A stretch of 64,000 nucleotides of DNA from Peiella sedimenti (GCF_030504955.1 NZ_JAUKTR010000003.1:248001-312000), one strand, 5' to 3'; positions 34,222-44,142 are shown, counted from the stretch's first letter. A program made the numbers and translations. The notes: generated by a model from the letters alone, not told the origin.

Positions 34222-36012
34222 TCAGTGTGTCGCATCAGCCAGGAGCCGCACCATCCTGCCAAACTCATTGAATAGCCGGCTCCGGGCCTCGGGCTGGCTG
34301 AGATATGGATTCATGAACACGCAGCGGATCAACACTAAGCGCTGCTCGTCCAGCAAGGCGCTGAACCCTTCGGCATGGCGGTCGATCAGCCGCCTATAGC
34401 CTTCCCCCAAGGTGGTCTTGGAGACCGAGAGGTCGGGCGAAGCGTGGATCGCGTCGAAGAGGGCGCCCGTGCGCCGGTTCGCGCTTGAGAGGGGCTCGCC
34501 CTGCCGGCCCAGAGAGAAGCAGACGATGTTGGCGTCGATAGGGGTTAACACACGCACGTCATCGTGCGCCGTCATTACCGCTCCCGCGAACTCGCGCGCC
34601 GAGCGCACGCTCTGGGCCAGAAGGGCGCCGAGTCCTTCCGGCCCGAACCCCAGCGCCTTGCCCGTCAGCCATATGGCCGCTGCGCCCGCGGCCGAGCGCG
34701 ACCCCTCAAGCGTCGAAGACCACTTGTCGGGACCGAGCTCCGACCGGTCGAGGTAAGGCGCGTCGAAGCCCGAGACCGCATAACGCGCGCGGTCGCGCGT
34801 GAGGAAAGCCCCGCAGGCGTAGGGCACATAGCCGAGCTTGTGCGGGTCGATGGTGAGGGAGTCCGCCCGGCCGAGCGCGCCGAGGGCTGTGGCGCTGCCG
34901 GGCGACAAAGTCGCTTCGTCAGGTCCGCCCACGATCCCGGCCAGGAAACCGCCATAGGCCGCGTCCACGTGCCGCCAGATATGCAGGCCCTGCTCGCGCT
35001 CCCACCGCTCCAGCAGGTCATGCACGGTGTGAACAGGATCGATCTCGCAAGTCTCAGTGGTGCCTGCGACGGCGACAGCCATTAGCACAGGGCGACCGTC
35101 GCCGCGAGCGCGCTTAATCAGCCGGTCGAGATCGGCAACATCCAGACGCCCTTCGCCGTCGAGGGCGATACTCCACAGGGCTTCCTCGCCCAGGCCGAAG
35201 ACATTGGCGGCCTTCAGCCAGGAGTAGTGCTTATTGCCCGCGACCAGCAGCACCGGGCCCAGGTAGTCGCGTCCGGCGGCGCGCGAGATGCGTCGATAGA
35301 CATCAGTGGGATTACCCGCTGCGGCGCTGCACCGCCGCAGGGTCTGGTCGTCGAGCCCGTGCTCACGCCGAAGTTCGCCAAAGCGGCCCCAGCCCATATG
35401 GGCGCAGGCGAATACATCCAGGGGCCAGCCCGTCTTTTCGGACAGGTGCAGGCCCAGGCTGAGCCAGTGGTCCAGCCGATAGCGGGCGCGCCAGACCGCC
35501 TCGAAGTTGGCGACCGTACCGCCCGAGGTGAAATGTCCTTCGGCCTTGGAGGGATCGTACCCCAGCAACTGGGCGAGCATAGCGATGGCCTCGCTCTCGA
35601 TGACGGCTCCGACACGGCTGGCCTCGCGGGAAGTATTGTTCGGATTGTGCAGCATCGCCGCCAGCCAGCCGAACAGGGCAGGCAGAGATACCTCCGCTTT
35701 CATGTGCCCGATATAGCGTGGCGTGTGGGTAGGCGTTTCAGCCGTGAGAGCGCGGGCCAGCTCGTCCAGCCGCTCGGTAATGAGGTGGCGCGCCACTGGA
35801 TCGGCTGGAGGCGCAGCGGCTGCGATTCGCCGGTCCTGCGGAAACAGGTCACGCCGCCAGTCGAACCAGTGATCCAGCAGACGTTGGATCTCGGCCCGCA
35901 TCCAGGTTTCATTCTGGGAGCCCAAGCCGGGAAAATACGAGGCCGCGATCTGCGATGCGCTGGGAATAGCTTCGGCGTCGCCGAGATTGGCGGCCATACG
36001 CTGATGGTCCAT
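34222..36012 (-). CDS. Group II pyridoxal-phosphate-dependent decarboxylase
   Basis: A 596-residue cytoplasmic enzyme. The ATG at 36012 is chosen for AAGGAG upstream; a longer frame to 36429 is shadow sequence of the neighbour. Hallmarks: FTSGGTVANFEAVWRAR, HVDAAYGGFLAG (Asp contacting PLP) and LTIDPHKLGYVPYACG, where the Lys forms the Schiff base. It belongs with the glutamate/aromatic/tyrosine decarboxylase group (GadB-like fold). The substrate cannot be read; loss of CO2 from Glu or another amino acid is the family reaction. It is the last gene of the ybaN-led unit in the denitrification island, an unusual place for it. Confidence 0.85.
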   Translation of the reverse strand: MDHQRMAANLGDAEAIPSASQIAASYFPGLGSQNETWMRAEIQRLLDHWFDWRRDLFPQDRRIAAAAPPADPVARHLITERLDELARALTAETPTHTPRYIGHMKAEVSLPALFGWLAAMLHNPNNTSREASRVGAVIESEAIAMLAQLLGYDPSKAEGHFTSGGTVANFEAVWRARYRLDHWLSLGLHLSEKTGWPLDVFACAHMGWGRFGELRREHGLDDQTLRRCSAAAGNPTDVYRRISRAAGRDYLGPVLLVAGNKHYSWLKAANVFGLGEEALWSIALDGEGRLDVADLDRLIKRARGDGRPVLMAVAVAGTTETCEIDPVHTVHDLLERWEREQGLHIWRHVDAAYGGFLAGIVGGPDEATLSPGSATALGALGRADSLTIDPHKLGYVPYACGAFLTRDRARYAVSGFDAPYLDRSELGPDKWSSTLEGSRSAAGAAAIWLTGKALGFGPEGLGALLAQSVRSAREFAGAVMTAHDDVRVLTPIDANIVCFSLGRQGEPLSSANRRTGALFDAIHASPDLSVSKTTLGEGYRRLIDRHAEGFSALLDEQRLVLIRCVFMNPYLSQPEARSRLFNEFGRMVRLLADATH

Positions 36013-36029
36013 GGGCGGTCGCTCCTTGG

Positions 36030-36458
36030 TCAGTGGGGGCGGGTTAAGATCCAGGCGGCAACGGAGGCCAGCACCAAGCCGGAGCCTGCGAGCGCCAGCG
36101 GGCTGACGCCCGAGGCCCACAACGCGCTCCAACTGATCGGGAGGCTCAGCGCGGCGACAGCTTTGGCCTGAGGCGGTATGGCGCGGCGGTCGCGCCAAGC
36201 CCCTATGGCTGGCCCGAGCCGCGGATGATCCAGAAGCCAAGCCTCCAGGCGCGGCGAAGATCGCGCGAAGGCCCAAGCCGAAATCAGGGCGAAGGGTGTG
36301 GTCGGCAGCAGCGGTAGGAAGACGCCAGTCAGCGCCGCGCCTGCGGCGGCCGTGCCCAGTACCCGCAGAACCAATAGGCGGCCCGGCGCACCCGCGGGCG
36401 CTTGCGCCTGGCACTCGTGAAATCCGCACAAATCCATCGGCAGGGTGTCTGGTCTCAT
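36030..36458 (-). CDS. YbaN family (DUF454) inner-membrane protein
   Basis: A 142-residue protein with two or more membrane segments. LRVLGTAAAGAALTGVFLPL then LPTTPFALISAWAFARSSPR and EAWLLDHPRLGPAIGAWRDR are the DUF454/YbaN signature. The function is not established, but the family is a frequent neighbour of denitrification and haem genes. An NnrR-type box (36493-36506) lies just upstream, which rules out a longer start at 36506; the ATG at 36458 or 36437 is likely. Followed by the PLP decarboxylase after 17 bp. Confidence 0.8.
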   Translation of the reverse strand: MRPDTLPMDLCGFHECQAQAPAGAPGRLLVLRVLGTAAAGAALTGVFLPLLPTTPFALISAWAFARSSPRLEAWLLDHPRLGPAIGAWRDRRAIPPQAKAVAALSLPISWSALWASGVSPLALAGSGLVLASVAAWILTRPH

Positions 36459-36492
36459 GGGATCAGCGTGACCTGTTCGGGGGTGCCGCGCC

Positions 36493-36506
36493 TTGAGCCA
36501 GCGCAA
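36493..36506 (-). promoter_or_regulatory. NnrR-type box ahead of ybaN
   Basis: TTGAGCCAGCGCAA, TTGNG-N4-CGCAA, in the gap between nnrS and ybaN, 35 bp before the proposed ATG. It shares the centre CCAG with the norB box. Confidence 0.65.
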
Positions 36507-36512
36507 CGCAGG

Positions 36513-37691
36513 CTACAGGGATCGCCGCAGCAGCATCGGCCCATAGGCCAGGACAAAGCCGGAGAACGCCAAGATCCAGAGGAGAGCTGAGGCAGAGAGC
36601 AGCAGCGGGGTCCAGTCCGCCAAGAAGGGCGCGACGATGCGCGCGGCCGCGGCGAGTACAGCCAGGATGTAGATGCCGGTGGTCGCTGGATCCGAGGCCC
36701 GCGGGCGGCCGGTGTGACCGCGGCTAGCCCGGGTCATGACGGCCAGGGTCATGACACCCATGGCGCCCGCGGTCAGAGCGTGCAGGCCGGCGGTGAAGGG
36801 GAAGAGCGACGGCGCCAACGCGGCGCCGCCCAGAAGAAGCAGGCCGACCGGAACGAAGGTGTAGCCGATGTGGAGACTCCAGACCATCGACTCGCGCCAG
36901 GCCAGCCAGCCCCGCCAGCGGACGAGGCGGATGAAATGCACGATACCGGCTAGGCCGAGGCTCGCGCCGGACATGGTGCTCAGGGGATCGGCGACCCACA
37001 GCGCCAAGGCCGTGACTGCCAGGGCCAAGGCCGCCCGGTCGAAGGGCCCGAAAGGTGCTGGTCTCGCCGCGAAGCCACGGGCCAAGGTCCAGTTTTGGGT
37101 GAAGCTAGGTACGATGCGGCCGCCGATGAGGGCGATCAGGGCGGTAATGACGGCGACAGCGGCGCGCTCGGAAACGGCCACCGCATCGGGCCAGAAGCCG
37201 CGCGCGTGGAAGAAAAGATTGGCCAGCGCCAGGAGCGAGACCATCAGGGCGACGGGCAGATTGCGGCGGTTCTTTGCCGCCAGGATTTCGCGCCAGACCA
37301 CGGCGGCGAAAACGATCAGGAAGGCGCCGTCCAGCAGAGCCGGAAGCGGCCACAGGCTTGGAGGCAGGAAGCCGGAGGCTCGGCCAACCAACCACAGCCC
37401 GACCAAGCCGATCAGGGGCATTCCGGTCACCGGCAGACGGCCGGTCCAGTTGGGCACCGCTGTCAGCAGGAAGCCCGCGATGACTCCGCCGACATAGCCG
37501 AACAACATTTCGTGGATATGCCACGGCAGACCCTCGGACCCGCCGATGCGGCCTCCATGAAAGAAGACCGCGAGCCAGATCGGCACCGCCGCCGCCGCCC
37601 AGACTGCGGAAAAAAGGAAGAAGGGGCGGAATCCCCAACTGAACAGCGGCGGCCCCGCATAGGACCTGATCGCCTCTCGGGTGGCGCCCAT
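36513..37691 (-). CDS. nnrS: NnrS family haem-copper membrane protein
   Basis: A 392-residue polytopic protein (about 12 membrane spans). PPLFSWGFRPFFLFSAVWA near the N-terminus and the His in GLPWHIHEMLFGYVGGVIAG (copper/haem ligand candidates) are NnrS landmarks. GHTGRP and MTRASRGHTGR come later, and the chain ends in YGPMLLRRSL. NnrS protects from nitrosative stress during NO production. The start ATG at 37691 is preceded by GAGGTGAG. It lies between norB and ybaN in the same direction with a terminator hairpin upstream, so it may have its own promoter. Confidence 0.92.
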   Translation of the reverse strand: MGATREAIRSYAGPPLFSWGFRPFFLFSAVWAAAAVPIWLAVFFHGGRIGGSEGLPWHIHEMLFGYVGGVIAGFLLTAVPNWTGRLPVTGMPLIGLVGLWLVGRASGFLPPSLWPLPALLDGAFLIVFAAVVWREILAAKNRRNLPVALMVSLLALANLFFHARGFWPDAVAVSERAAVAVITALIALIGGRIVPSFTQNWTLARGFAARPAPFGPFDRAALALAVTALALWVADPLSTMSGASLGLAGIVHFIRLVRWRGWLAWRESMVWSLHIGYTFVPVGLLLLGGAALAPSLFPFTAGLHALTAGAMGVMTLAVMTRASRGHTGRPRASDPATTGIYILAVLAAAARIVAPFLADWTPLLLSASALLWILAFSGFVLAYGPMLLRRSL

Positions 37692-37714
37692 CAAAACTCA
37701 CCTCAATAAAGAGA

Positions 37715-37745
37715 GGGGCGGGAGGAGACTGGCCCCTCCCGCCCC
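37715..37745 (-). terminator. Terminator after norB
   Basis: GGGGCGGGAGG and CCTCCCGCCCC form an 11-bp stem, 18 bp after the norB stop; on the minus strand it is followed by CTCTTTATT, a T-rich tail. Confidence 0.75.
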
Positions 37746-37762
37746 ATTACGCGGACCTGCCT

Positions 37763-40033
37763 CTACTCGGCGGGCAGGGTCGCCGGTTCGGCTAGGGCTC
37801 GGGGCTTGCGGGCCGCGATCACCAGCCGTCCGGCGAAGATGGCCAGCAGAACGGCGCCGATGCTGAACACGGTGTCGCCGGGCACCCGCATCCAGACCAA
37901 CAGCTCGATGAGCGGCGAGTGGATGACCTCGGGCGAGCGGGCGTACCACATGCCCTTGTCGATGCTGGCCAGGCCCTGGACCACGCCCATGGGCAGCAGC
38001 GACAGGAACACCATCATCGCTAGGCCGATGTTGAGGCTCCAGAATACGCCGGCCAGCAGCTTGTCGCTCCAGGCCTCGCGCCGGGCTAGGCCGCGCAGGC
38101 AGAACAGCATCAGGCCGATGCCGAGCATCCCATACACCCCGAACAGGGCGGCGTGACCGTGGGTGGCCGTCGTGTTCAGCCCTTGCAGATAGTAAAGGCT
38201 GAGCGGCGGGTTGATCATGAAGCCGAAGATCCCGGCGCCGAGCAGGTTCCAGAAGGAGACCGCAACGAAGAACAGGATCGGCCACTTGTAGGTCTTCACC
38301 CAGGGCGCGGCCTTGGTGTGCCGCCAGGTCTCGAAGGCCTCGAAACCGACCAGGGCCAGCGGAACCACCTCAAGGGCAGAGAACACCGAGCCGATGGCGA
38401 TCACCGACACCGGGGTGCCGGCGAAGTACCAGTGGTGCGCGGTGCCCAGAACGCCGCCCGAGAGGAAGATGATGGTGCCGAACAGGACGGCCATATTGGC
38501 CGTCTGCGCCCGCACGAGTCCTAGTTTCACGAAAAGCAGGGCGATCACGGACGTAGCGAAGACCTCGAAGAAGCCCTCGACCCACAGGTGCACAATCCAC
38601 CAGCGCCAATACTCGACCATCGAGATGTGGCTGTGCTTACCCCACATGAAGCCGGCTGCGTAGAACAAGCCGATGGCCACCGTCGACATGAAGAGGATCG
38701 CCAGCACCGGCTTGCTCTCAGACGGAGAGCGGAGCGCCGGCCACAGGGCCCTGCCCACCAGCACCAGCCAAAGCATCAGCCCGACGAAGAGCAGGATTTG
38801 CCAAAAGCGGCCGAGGTCGACGTACTCCCAGCCCTGATGTCCGAACCAGAAGTTGGTGTGGATGTCGAAGACCTGCTGAACGCCGAGCCATTCGCCAAAC
38901 ATCGAGCCGAGCACCACCACAACCAGGGCCACCCAGAGGATGTTGACGCCGAGCTTCTGGAAGCGCGGCTCCTGCCCAGAGATCATGGGGGCGATATAGA
39001 GCCCCGTGGCCAGCCAGGCGGTGGCGATCCAGAAAACGGCCAGTTGGGTGTGCCAGGTGCGGGTCACCGCATAAGGCAGCCAGTCGGACAGGGGGAAGCC
39101 GTAGAAGTCCTGACCCTCGACCGCGTAGTGCGCCGTCATGGCGCCCAGGCCGATCTGTAGCAGGAAAAGGCCAATGACGGTCAGGAAATACTTGCCCGTC
39201 GCCTTCATCGAAGGCGTTGGCTTCAGGCTGAACAGCGGATCGGTTGCAGGCGCCGGATGTGGCGCATCGTGCTTGGACTTCGCGTGCCACAAAATCAGCG
39301 CGGCGACGCCGATGATCAGCAGCAGGATGCTGGCGGCCGACCAGAACATGTTCGCAGAACTGGGCGTGTTGCCGATCAGCGGTTCATGCGGCCAGTTGGA
39401 GGTATAGGTGACGTCGTCGCCGGGGCGGTTCGTGCCCGCCGCCCAGCCCGACCACCACCAGAAGGCGGCGATGTCGCCCCGGCGCGTGGCGTCGGGAACC
39501 GGGTTCTCGGCGATGGCGTACTGCTCGCGCAGTTCCGACAGGCGCGCATCGTCGCTGAGCAGGGCCTCGTAATGGCTCCGCACCTCGCGAATAGCGGCGG
39601 CTCGGTCGTTTGAGACAATTATAACTCCGGTTTCCGGATCATGGGTGTTGGTGCGAAACTCCCGTTGCAGGCGGGCCTGCAGCGCCGCCTGAGTCTCACC
39701 GTCTAACTGGGCGTAGGCGACGCCATGCTCACGTCGGGCCCAGATGTCGAGCAGGGCGAGCAGTTCACGGTGAAGTTGGTCCGCCGACCAATCCGGCGCC
39801 ACATAGCCGCCGTGGCCCCAGACCGAGCCGACCTGCTGCCCGCCCATGGATTGCCAGGCCAGCTGGCCGTCCTGAATGTCTTGGCGGGTGTAGAGCACCT
39901 CGCCGGATGTGCTGACCACCTGAGCCGGAATGGGCGGCGCCTGGCGGTGTATCTCGCGTCCCATCAGCCCCAGCACCGCGAAGGACGCGGCCATTATCAG
40001 GGCGAGGACGATCCACAGTCTCTTGGTTGTCAT
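37763..40033 (-). CDS. norB: Quinol-dependent nitric oxide reductase
   Basis: A 756-residue single-chain qNor; the extra N-terminal region (about 200 residues, with an anchor helix and a soluble cytochrome-c-like fold lacking haem c) replaces NorC. The catalytic core shows HLWVEGFFEVFATSVI, HHWYFAGTP and THGHAALFGVYGMLG, the His and Glu ligands of the haem b3-FeB site. It reduces 2 NO to N2O at the inner membrane with electrons from quinol, without NorC. An NnrR-type box lies 80 bp upstream and a terminator follows. This is the terminal step of the nitrite reduction chain in the island, since nosZ is absent here. Confidence 0.95.
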   Translation of the reverse strand: MTTKRLWIVLALIMAASFAVLGLMGREIHRQAPPIPAQVVSTSGEVLYTRQDIQDGQLAWQSMGGQQVGSVWGHGGYVAPDWSADQLHRELLALLDIWARREHGVAYAQLDGETQAALQARLQREFRTNTHDPETGVIIVSNDRAAAIREVRSHYEALLSDDARLSELREQYAIAENPVPDATRRGDIAAFWWWSGWAAGTNRPGDDVTYTSNWPHEPLIGNTPSSANMFWSAASILLLIIGVAALILWHAKSKHDAPHPAPATDPLFSLKPTPSMKATGKYFLTVIGLFLLQIGLGAMTAHYAVEGQDFYGFPLSDWLPYAVTRTWHTQLAVFWIATAWLATGLYIAPMISGQEPRFQKLGVNILWVALVVVVLGSMFGEWLGVQQVFDIHTNFWFGHQGWEYVDLGRFWQILLFVGLMLWLVLVGRALWPALRSPSESKPVLAILFMSTVAIGLFYAAGFMWGKHSHISMVEYWRWWIVHLWVEGFFEVFATSVIALLFVKLGLVRAQTANMAVLFGTIIFLSGGVLGTAHHWYFAGTPVSVIAIGSVFSALEVVPLALVGFEAFETWRHTKAAPWVKTYKWPILFFVAVSFWNLLGAGIFGFMINPPLSLYYLQGLNTTATHGHAALFGVYGMLGIGLMLFCLRGLARREAWSDKLLAGVFWSLNIGLAMMVFLSLLPMGVVQGLASIDKGMWYARSPEVIHSPLIELLVWMRVPGDTVFSIGAVLLAIFAGRLVIAARKPRALAEPATLPAE

Positions 40034-40112
40034 CTCTCAATGTCCTCCGGCCGTAGGGACTCCCCCTCGCCAGCCATTGGACTTGCTTTGATGCGCGAGG
40101 CTCAGCGGAACG

Positions 40113-40126
40113 TTGCGCCAGCGCAA
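40113..40126 (-). promoter_or_regulatory. NnrR-type box ahead of norB
   Basis: TTGCGCCAGCGCAA is a perfect TTGCG-N4-CGCAA palindrome, 80 bp before the norB start. It is the best match to NnrR sites known from Rhodobacter in the window. Confidence 0.8.
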
Positions 40127-40146
40127 ACCCGCGATCCGCAATTGCC

Positions 40147-41538
40147 TCAGACGGCGGTTGCGTGTCGCTTCTCGGCCGCCTGCAGTCGCGCGTCAAAACA
40201 GGCAGCCACGGTGCGCATCAGGCGCCGCGCCGCTTCGGGAATCCGGAGGGTGCGGTCCACCACTTCGCAAAGCCCCAGTACGTGCAGCCGCGCCAGGTCA
40301 TCGAAGCTGCCGTCCAGCGTTTCTACCGGCCATCCATGCGCCAAGCAGAGCGCCCCCACATCCACGTGGAGATCGCACATCAGCCGCTCGATCACCGCGG
40401 CGCGCAGCCGGTCCTCCGACGTGATGGGCAACCGCCTCGCAGCCGGCAGCCGCCCCTCGGCCACGGCCTGGCCCCAAAGGTTAGTGAAGACCGCGTTCTG
40501 AACAAATCCGGGTCCCAGGCTGCCGATGCTGGACGGCCCGACGGGGATCAGCACGGGGGCAGGATCATCCGTATAGCCCTGGAAGTTACGTCGCAGCCGC
40601 CCCTCGGCAGTCGCGATCGTCAGCGGGTCATCGGGCTTGGCGTAGTGATCCAGCCCAATACGTACATAGCCAGCTTCGACCAGAGTGGCGTCGGCAGCCT
40701 CAGCCTGAGCCCACCGACCCCGCGCGTCGGCCAGGTCCTCATCTCGGATCATGCGCTGGTGCTTCTTCATCCAGGGCACGTGGGCGTAACCAAATACGGC
40801 GATGCGATCGGGCGACAGGGTCACGGCCTGGCGCGCGCTTTCGGCCACATTCTCTGGCGTCTGCCCGGGCAAGCCGTACATGAGGTCGAAGCTCAGCGCT
40901 TGGATCCCGGCGGCGCGTAGCTGATCGACCACACCCGCCACATGAGCAAACGGCTGTGTGCGGTTCACCTTGCCCTGCACTTCGGGGTCAAAGGTCTGCA
41001 CGCCCAGGCTGACGCGGGTCACGCCCGCCGCAGCCGCCGCGTGGACGAACTCGTGCGTCAGAAGGCCTGGGTCGAGCTCGGCGGCAACCTCCGCATCCGG
41101 CCGCACGGCGAAGCGCCGCTTCAACAACTCCAAGAGTTCGGCGAAATGCTCCGGCAGCAGGGCGTTAGGACTTCCGCCGCCGAAGTGCAGATGCTGGGTT
41201 CCGGCATGGGCAGGGAGGTGGTCCGCCCATATGTCGACCTCGCGTTTCAGCGTGTCGAAGTACGAGCCGACGCGATCATACTCGTGGAAGACGCTGGTGT
41301 GGCAGCCGCAGTACCAGCACAGCCGCCTGCAGAAGGGCACGTGGACATAAACGGACAGCGCCTGATCCGGCGTGATCGCGCTCAGCCACTCGCGCGTTTC
41401 AACCTCGCCGTCAGCCGGTTCGAAAGCGAGAGCCGTGGGGTAACTGGTGTAACGCGGCAAGGTCCGGCCGGCCTCGGCAAGCCAGGCGGCGGAGGGCCCC
41501 GTGAGGTCCTCACGATGCGGCGCCATCACTCCGGCCAT
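40147..41538 (-). CDS. hemN: Oxygen-independent coproporphyrinogen III oxidase
   Basis: A 463-residue radical-SAM enzyme of HemN length. VPFCRRLCWYCGCHT holds the CxxxCxxC that binds the [4Fe-4S] cluster, followed by HFGGGSPNALLPE and GVQTFDPEVQGKVNRTQPF, both HemN signature regions. It converts coproporphyrinogen III to protoporphyrinogen IX without O2, supplying haem for NorB and the oxidase under anoxia. The ATG at 41538 with GGAGG is chosen over 41583. It sits immediately upstream of norB in the same direction, but the norB box in the gap suggests a separate promoter for norB. Confidence 0.94.
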   Translation of the reverse strand: MAGVMAPHREDLTGPSAAWLAEAGRTLPRYTSYPTALAFEPADGEVETREWLSAITPDQALSVYVHVPFCRRLCWYCGCHTSVFHEYDRVGSYFDTLKREVDIWADHLPAHAGTQHLHFGGGSPNALLPEHFAELLELLKRRFAVRPDAEVAAELDPGLLTHEFVHAAAAAGVTRVSLGVQTFDPEVQGKVNRTQPFAHVAGVVDQLRAAGIQALSFDLMYGLPGQTPENVAESARQAVTLSPDRIAVFGYAHVPWMKKHQRMIRDEDLADARGRWAQAEAADATLVEAGYVRIGLDHYAKPDDPLTIATAEGRLRRNFQGYTDDPAPVLIPVGPSSIGSLGPGFVQNAVFTNLWGQAVAEGRLPAARRLPITSEDRLRAAVIERLMCDLHVDVGALCLAHGWPVETLDGSFDDLARLHVLGLCEVVDRTLRIPEAARRLMRTVAACFDARLQAAEKRHATAV

Positions 41539-41625
41539 GGTTGCCTCCGGTCTCAAACAGGACGAACTTGAGGGAATCTCCACCTCGGCACGGGGTGCTT
41601 AGGCGCGACGCTCCACGAGGGACAC

Positions 41626-43170
41626 TTGGGTCTTTCACCTACGCAATCTCCCGGTACGACGCTGAATACCCCCGCCCCACCTTTGGGGGCCGGCCTGCTG
41701 GCGTGGGCCTTCTCCGAGCGGCGCACCTGGTTTGCCGTCGCGGTGGCCCTCGTGGGCGCGGCGCTGGCGCTGGTTGTTCGCGTGTCTGTTACGCCCTGGC
41801 TTGAGGACCGGGTCGCCTTTTTGTTTTTCATCCCTGCAGTGGTCGGAGCGGCCGCCTTGGGCGGCCTTTGGCCGGGCGTTCTTGCCACCGCGCTGGGCGG
41901 CGTCGGGGGCATGGTCATCACCTGGGCCGAGCGAACAGGCGGCGACATCGCCAGCGCGGTCGTCTTCTGCGGCGTCGGCGTCGCCATCGCCGTGGGCGGT
42001 GAGATGTTCCAGACCATGCGGGGGCGCGCCGCCGCGGTGAACGCCGACCTGCGGGCGCGTGAAGCGCACCTGACCTCGATTCTCGCGACCGTGCCGGACG
42101 CCATGATCGTGATCGATGAGCGAGGGATCATGCACTCCTTCAGCCAGGCGGCCGAGCGTCTGTTTGGGTGGACCCGGGACGAGGCGTTGGGCCGTAATGT
42201 CAGCGTATTGATGCCATCGCCCTATCGCGAGCAGCACGACGGCTATCTGGCGCGTTACCTGGCCACGGGCGAGCGTCGCATCATTGGCATGGGCCGCATC
42301 GTAGTGGGCGAGCGCAAGGACGGCTCCACCTTTCCGATGGAGCTGTCGGTCGGCGAGATGCACTCGGGCGCCCAGCGCTTCTTCACGGGGTTTGTGCGCG
42401 ACCTGACCGAGCGTCAGAAAACTGAGGCGCGGCTGCAGGAACTGCAGACCGAGCTGGTGCATATTTCGCGCCTCACCGCCCTGGGCGAGATGGCTTCCGC
42501 CCTGGCGCATGAACTGAACCAGCCGCTGTCAGCCGTGGCCAACTATCTCAAGGGCTCCAGCCGCCTTCTGGATGCGGCGGAGGTGCCACGCGACATGCTG
42601 AAGGAGGCGCTGGAGCTGGCGGGCGAACAGGCGCTGCGGGCCGGTGAAATCATTCGGCGCCTGCGCGACTTCGTGGCCAGGGGCGAGACGGAACGGCGTG
42701 TCGAAAGCCTGCACAAGCTGATCGAAGAGGCCGGGGCCCTGGCCCTGGTCGGCGCCAAGGAGCATGGCGTGCGGGTCAGCTTTCGCTTCGATCCCGCCGT
42801 GGATCTGGTGCTGGCGGATAAGGTCCAGATTCAGCAGGTGGTCCTGAACCTCATACGCAACGCCATTGAGGCCATGGAGAACGCTTCGCGAAAAGTGCTG
42901 GAGGTGCGCATCGACGCCGGCGGCGATCACGAGGCGTTGGTCACGGTCTCCGACACAGGCATAGGCTTGACGCCCGAGGCCGCCGGCCAGCTGTTCCAGC
43001 CGTTCTTCACCACCAAACGCACGGGGATGGGCGTGGGCCTGTCGATCTCGCGCACCATCATCGAGGCGCACGGCGGGCGTATCTGGGCCGAGCCAAACCC
43101 CGGCGGCGGCACCCGCTTTTGTTTTACCCTGAATATGGTCGATCAGGAGGAGCTGGACCATGACGACTGA
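41626..43170 (+). CDS. fixL: FixL-type haem-PAS oxygen-sensor histidine kinase
   Basis: A 514-residue kinase, start TTG after GAGGG. Residues about 30-125 are hydrophobic membrane spans. The PAS domain (about 145-265) carries [19 protein letters not shown], where His at about 204 is the expected proximal haem ligand, and [20 protein letters not shown], with Arg at about 224 as in FixL. Then the H-box [21 protein letters not shown]-box [11 protein letters not shown], and G-boxes [12 protein letters not shown] and [13 protein letters not shown]. It likely senses O2 through haem and phosphorylates the FixJ protein, whose gene overlaps its end by 11 bp. Confidence 0.92.
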   Translation: MGLSPTQSPGTTLNTPAPPLGAGLLAWAFSERRTWFAVAVALVGAALALVVRVSVTPWLEDRVAFLFFIPAVVGAAALGGLWPGVLATALGGVGGMVITWAERTGGDIASAVVFCGVGVAIAVGGEMFQTMRGRAAAVNADLRAREAHLTSILATVPDAMIVIDERGIMHSFSQAAERLFGWTRDEALGRNVSVLMPSPYREQHDGYLARYLATGERRIIGMGRIVVGERKDGSTFPMELSVGEMHSGAQRFFTGFVRDLTERQKTEARLQELQTELVHISRLTALGEMASALAHELNQPLSAVANYLKGSSRLLDAAEVPRDMLKEALELAGEQALRAGEIIRRLRDFVARGETERRVESLHKLIEEAGALALVGAKEHGVRVSFRFDPAVDLVLADKVQIQQVVLNLIRNAIEAMENASRKVLEVRIDAGGDHEALVTVSDTGIGLTPEAAGQLFQPFFTTKRTGMGVGLSISRTIIEAHGGRIWAEPNPGGGTRFCFTLNMVDQEELDHDD

Positions 43171-43768
43171 AGGCGTGGTGCATGTCGTCGATGACGACGC
43201 CGCCGTTCGCAATTCGCTGCGTTTTCTGCTGAGGGCGGCGGGGTTGGAGGCGGCGACCTATGCTTCCGCGCCTGAACTGCTCAGCCTGGCCCGCGACCTA
43301 AAGCCGGGGTGTATCGTCACCGACGTGCGCATGCCCGAAATGAACGGCATCGAGCTCGTGCGACGGCTGAAGGAGATGGACGTCCGTCACCCGATCATCG
43401 TGATGACCGGGCACGCCGACGTGCCCTTGGCCATCGAGGCTATCCGCGCCGGCGTGATCGACTTCATCGAAAAGCCGTTCGATGACGAGGCGTTTCTCGC
43501 CTCGGTACGCGCCGCCATGACTCAGCACGCCTCCGCCGCGGCCGAAGACGCCGAGACGGTCGAGATACGCCGCCGTCTGGAATCCCTGTCGCAGCGCGAG
43601 GGCGAGGTGCTTGAAGGGCTGGTGGCGGGCAAGGCGAACAAGGTCATTGCCTACGACCTCGGCATCAGCCCGCGCACCGTTGAGGTTTACCGAGCCAATG
43701 TGATGACGAAGATGCAGGCCAGGAGCCTGTCGGAGCTGGTCCGCATGCGATTGCTGACCGGCGGTTAA
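43160..43768 (+). CDS. fixJ: FixJ-type LuxR family response regulator
   Basis: A 202-residue protein. The receiver domain has [20 protein letters not shown], then [16 protein letters not shown] (phosphoacceptor Asp in VTDVRMP) and [11 protein letters not shown] with the conserved Lys. The LuxR-type helix-turn-helix is [20 protein letters not shown] ... [14 protein letters not shown]. It overlaps fixL by 11 bp, so the kinase and regulator are one operon. In related bacteria FixJ activates fixK. Its stop overlaps the stop of the convergent lone receiver gene by 3 bp. Confidence 0.93.
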   Translation: MTTEGVVHVVDDDAAVRNSLRFLLRAAGLEAATYASAPELLSLARDLKPGCIVTDVRMPEMNGIELVRRLKEMDVRHPIIVMTGHADVPLAIEAIRAGVIDFIEKPFDDEAFLASVRAAMTQHASAAAEDAETVEIRRRLESLSQREGEVLEGLVAGKANKVIAYDLGISPRTVEVYRANVMTKMQARSLSELVRMRLLTGG

Positions 43769-44142
43769 GCGGCTTCAGCCAACGCCTCGCGGACGGACTC
43801 CAGCAGCGCGTCGGACAGCAGCGGCTTCTCAACAATGGGCGCTCCGGCCGCCTCGGCCCGGCGGCGCATATCCCGTTTGGGGTTGGAGGTGATGAGTATG
43901 GCCGGCGCCGACACGCCTTGGACACGCAGACGGCGCAGCAGCTCAAGTCCGTCCATGTCCGGCAGCTGATAATCCAGCACGAGGCATCCGGCGTCATCCA
44001 AGCGGTCGCTGGACAGGGCGCCGGCGCCGTCGGCGTAGCTCCATACGGTCAAGCCCTCGAGCCCGAAGGAGAATTCAATGGCGCGGGTGACGGCGGGGTC
44101 GTCGTCGACCAGCACTATCTGGGCGTGGACCGCATCCCTCAT
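43765..44142 (-). CDS. Stand-alone receiver domain protein
   Basis: A 125-residue single receiver with no output domain: IVLVDDDPAVTRAIEFSFGL, GCLVLDYQLPDMDGLELLRR (phosphoacceptor Asp in VLDYQLPD) and PIVEKPLLSDALLE with the Lys. The Thr/Ser switch is in ITSNPKRD. It overlaps fixK by ATGA, so it is translated together with it. A free receiver in the Fix locus could act as a phosphate sink or as a feedback anti-activator like FixT in Caulobacter (which is not a receiver homologue by necessity); this is inference. Confidence 0.85.
   Translation of the reverse strand: MRDAVHAQIVLVDDDPAVTRAIEFSFGLEGLTVWSYADGAGALSSDRLDDAGCLVLDYQLPDMDGLELLRRLRVQGVSAPAILITSNPKRDMRRRAEAAGAPIVEKPLLSDALLESVREALAEAA

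Noticed and set aside
33963-34268. Minus-strand frame of about 100 codons over the second att repeat
   Set aside because: It reads through tRNA-derived DNA and the shared left-end block and gives the MVDATGIEPVTP-type artefact often annotated over tRNA repeats. No start signal or domain.
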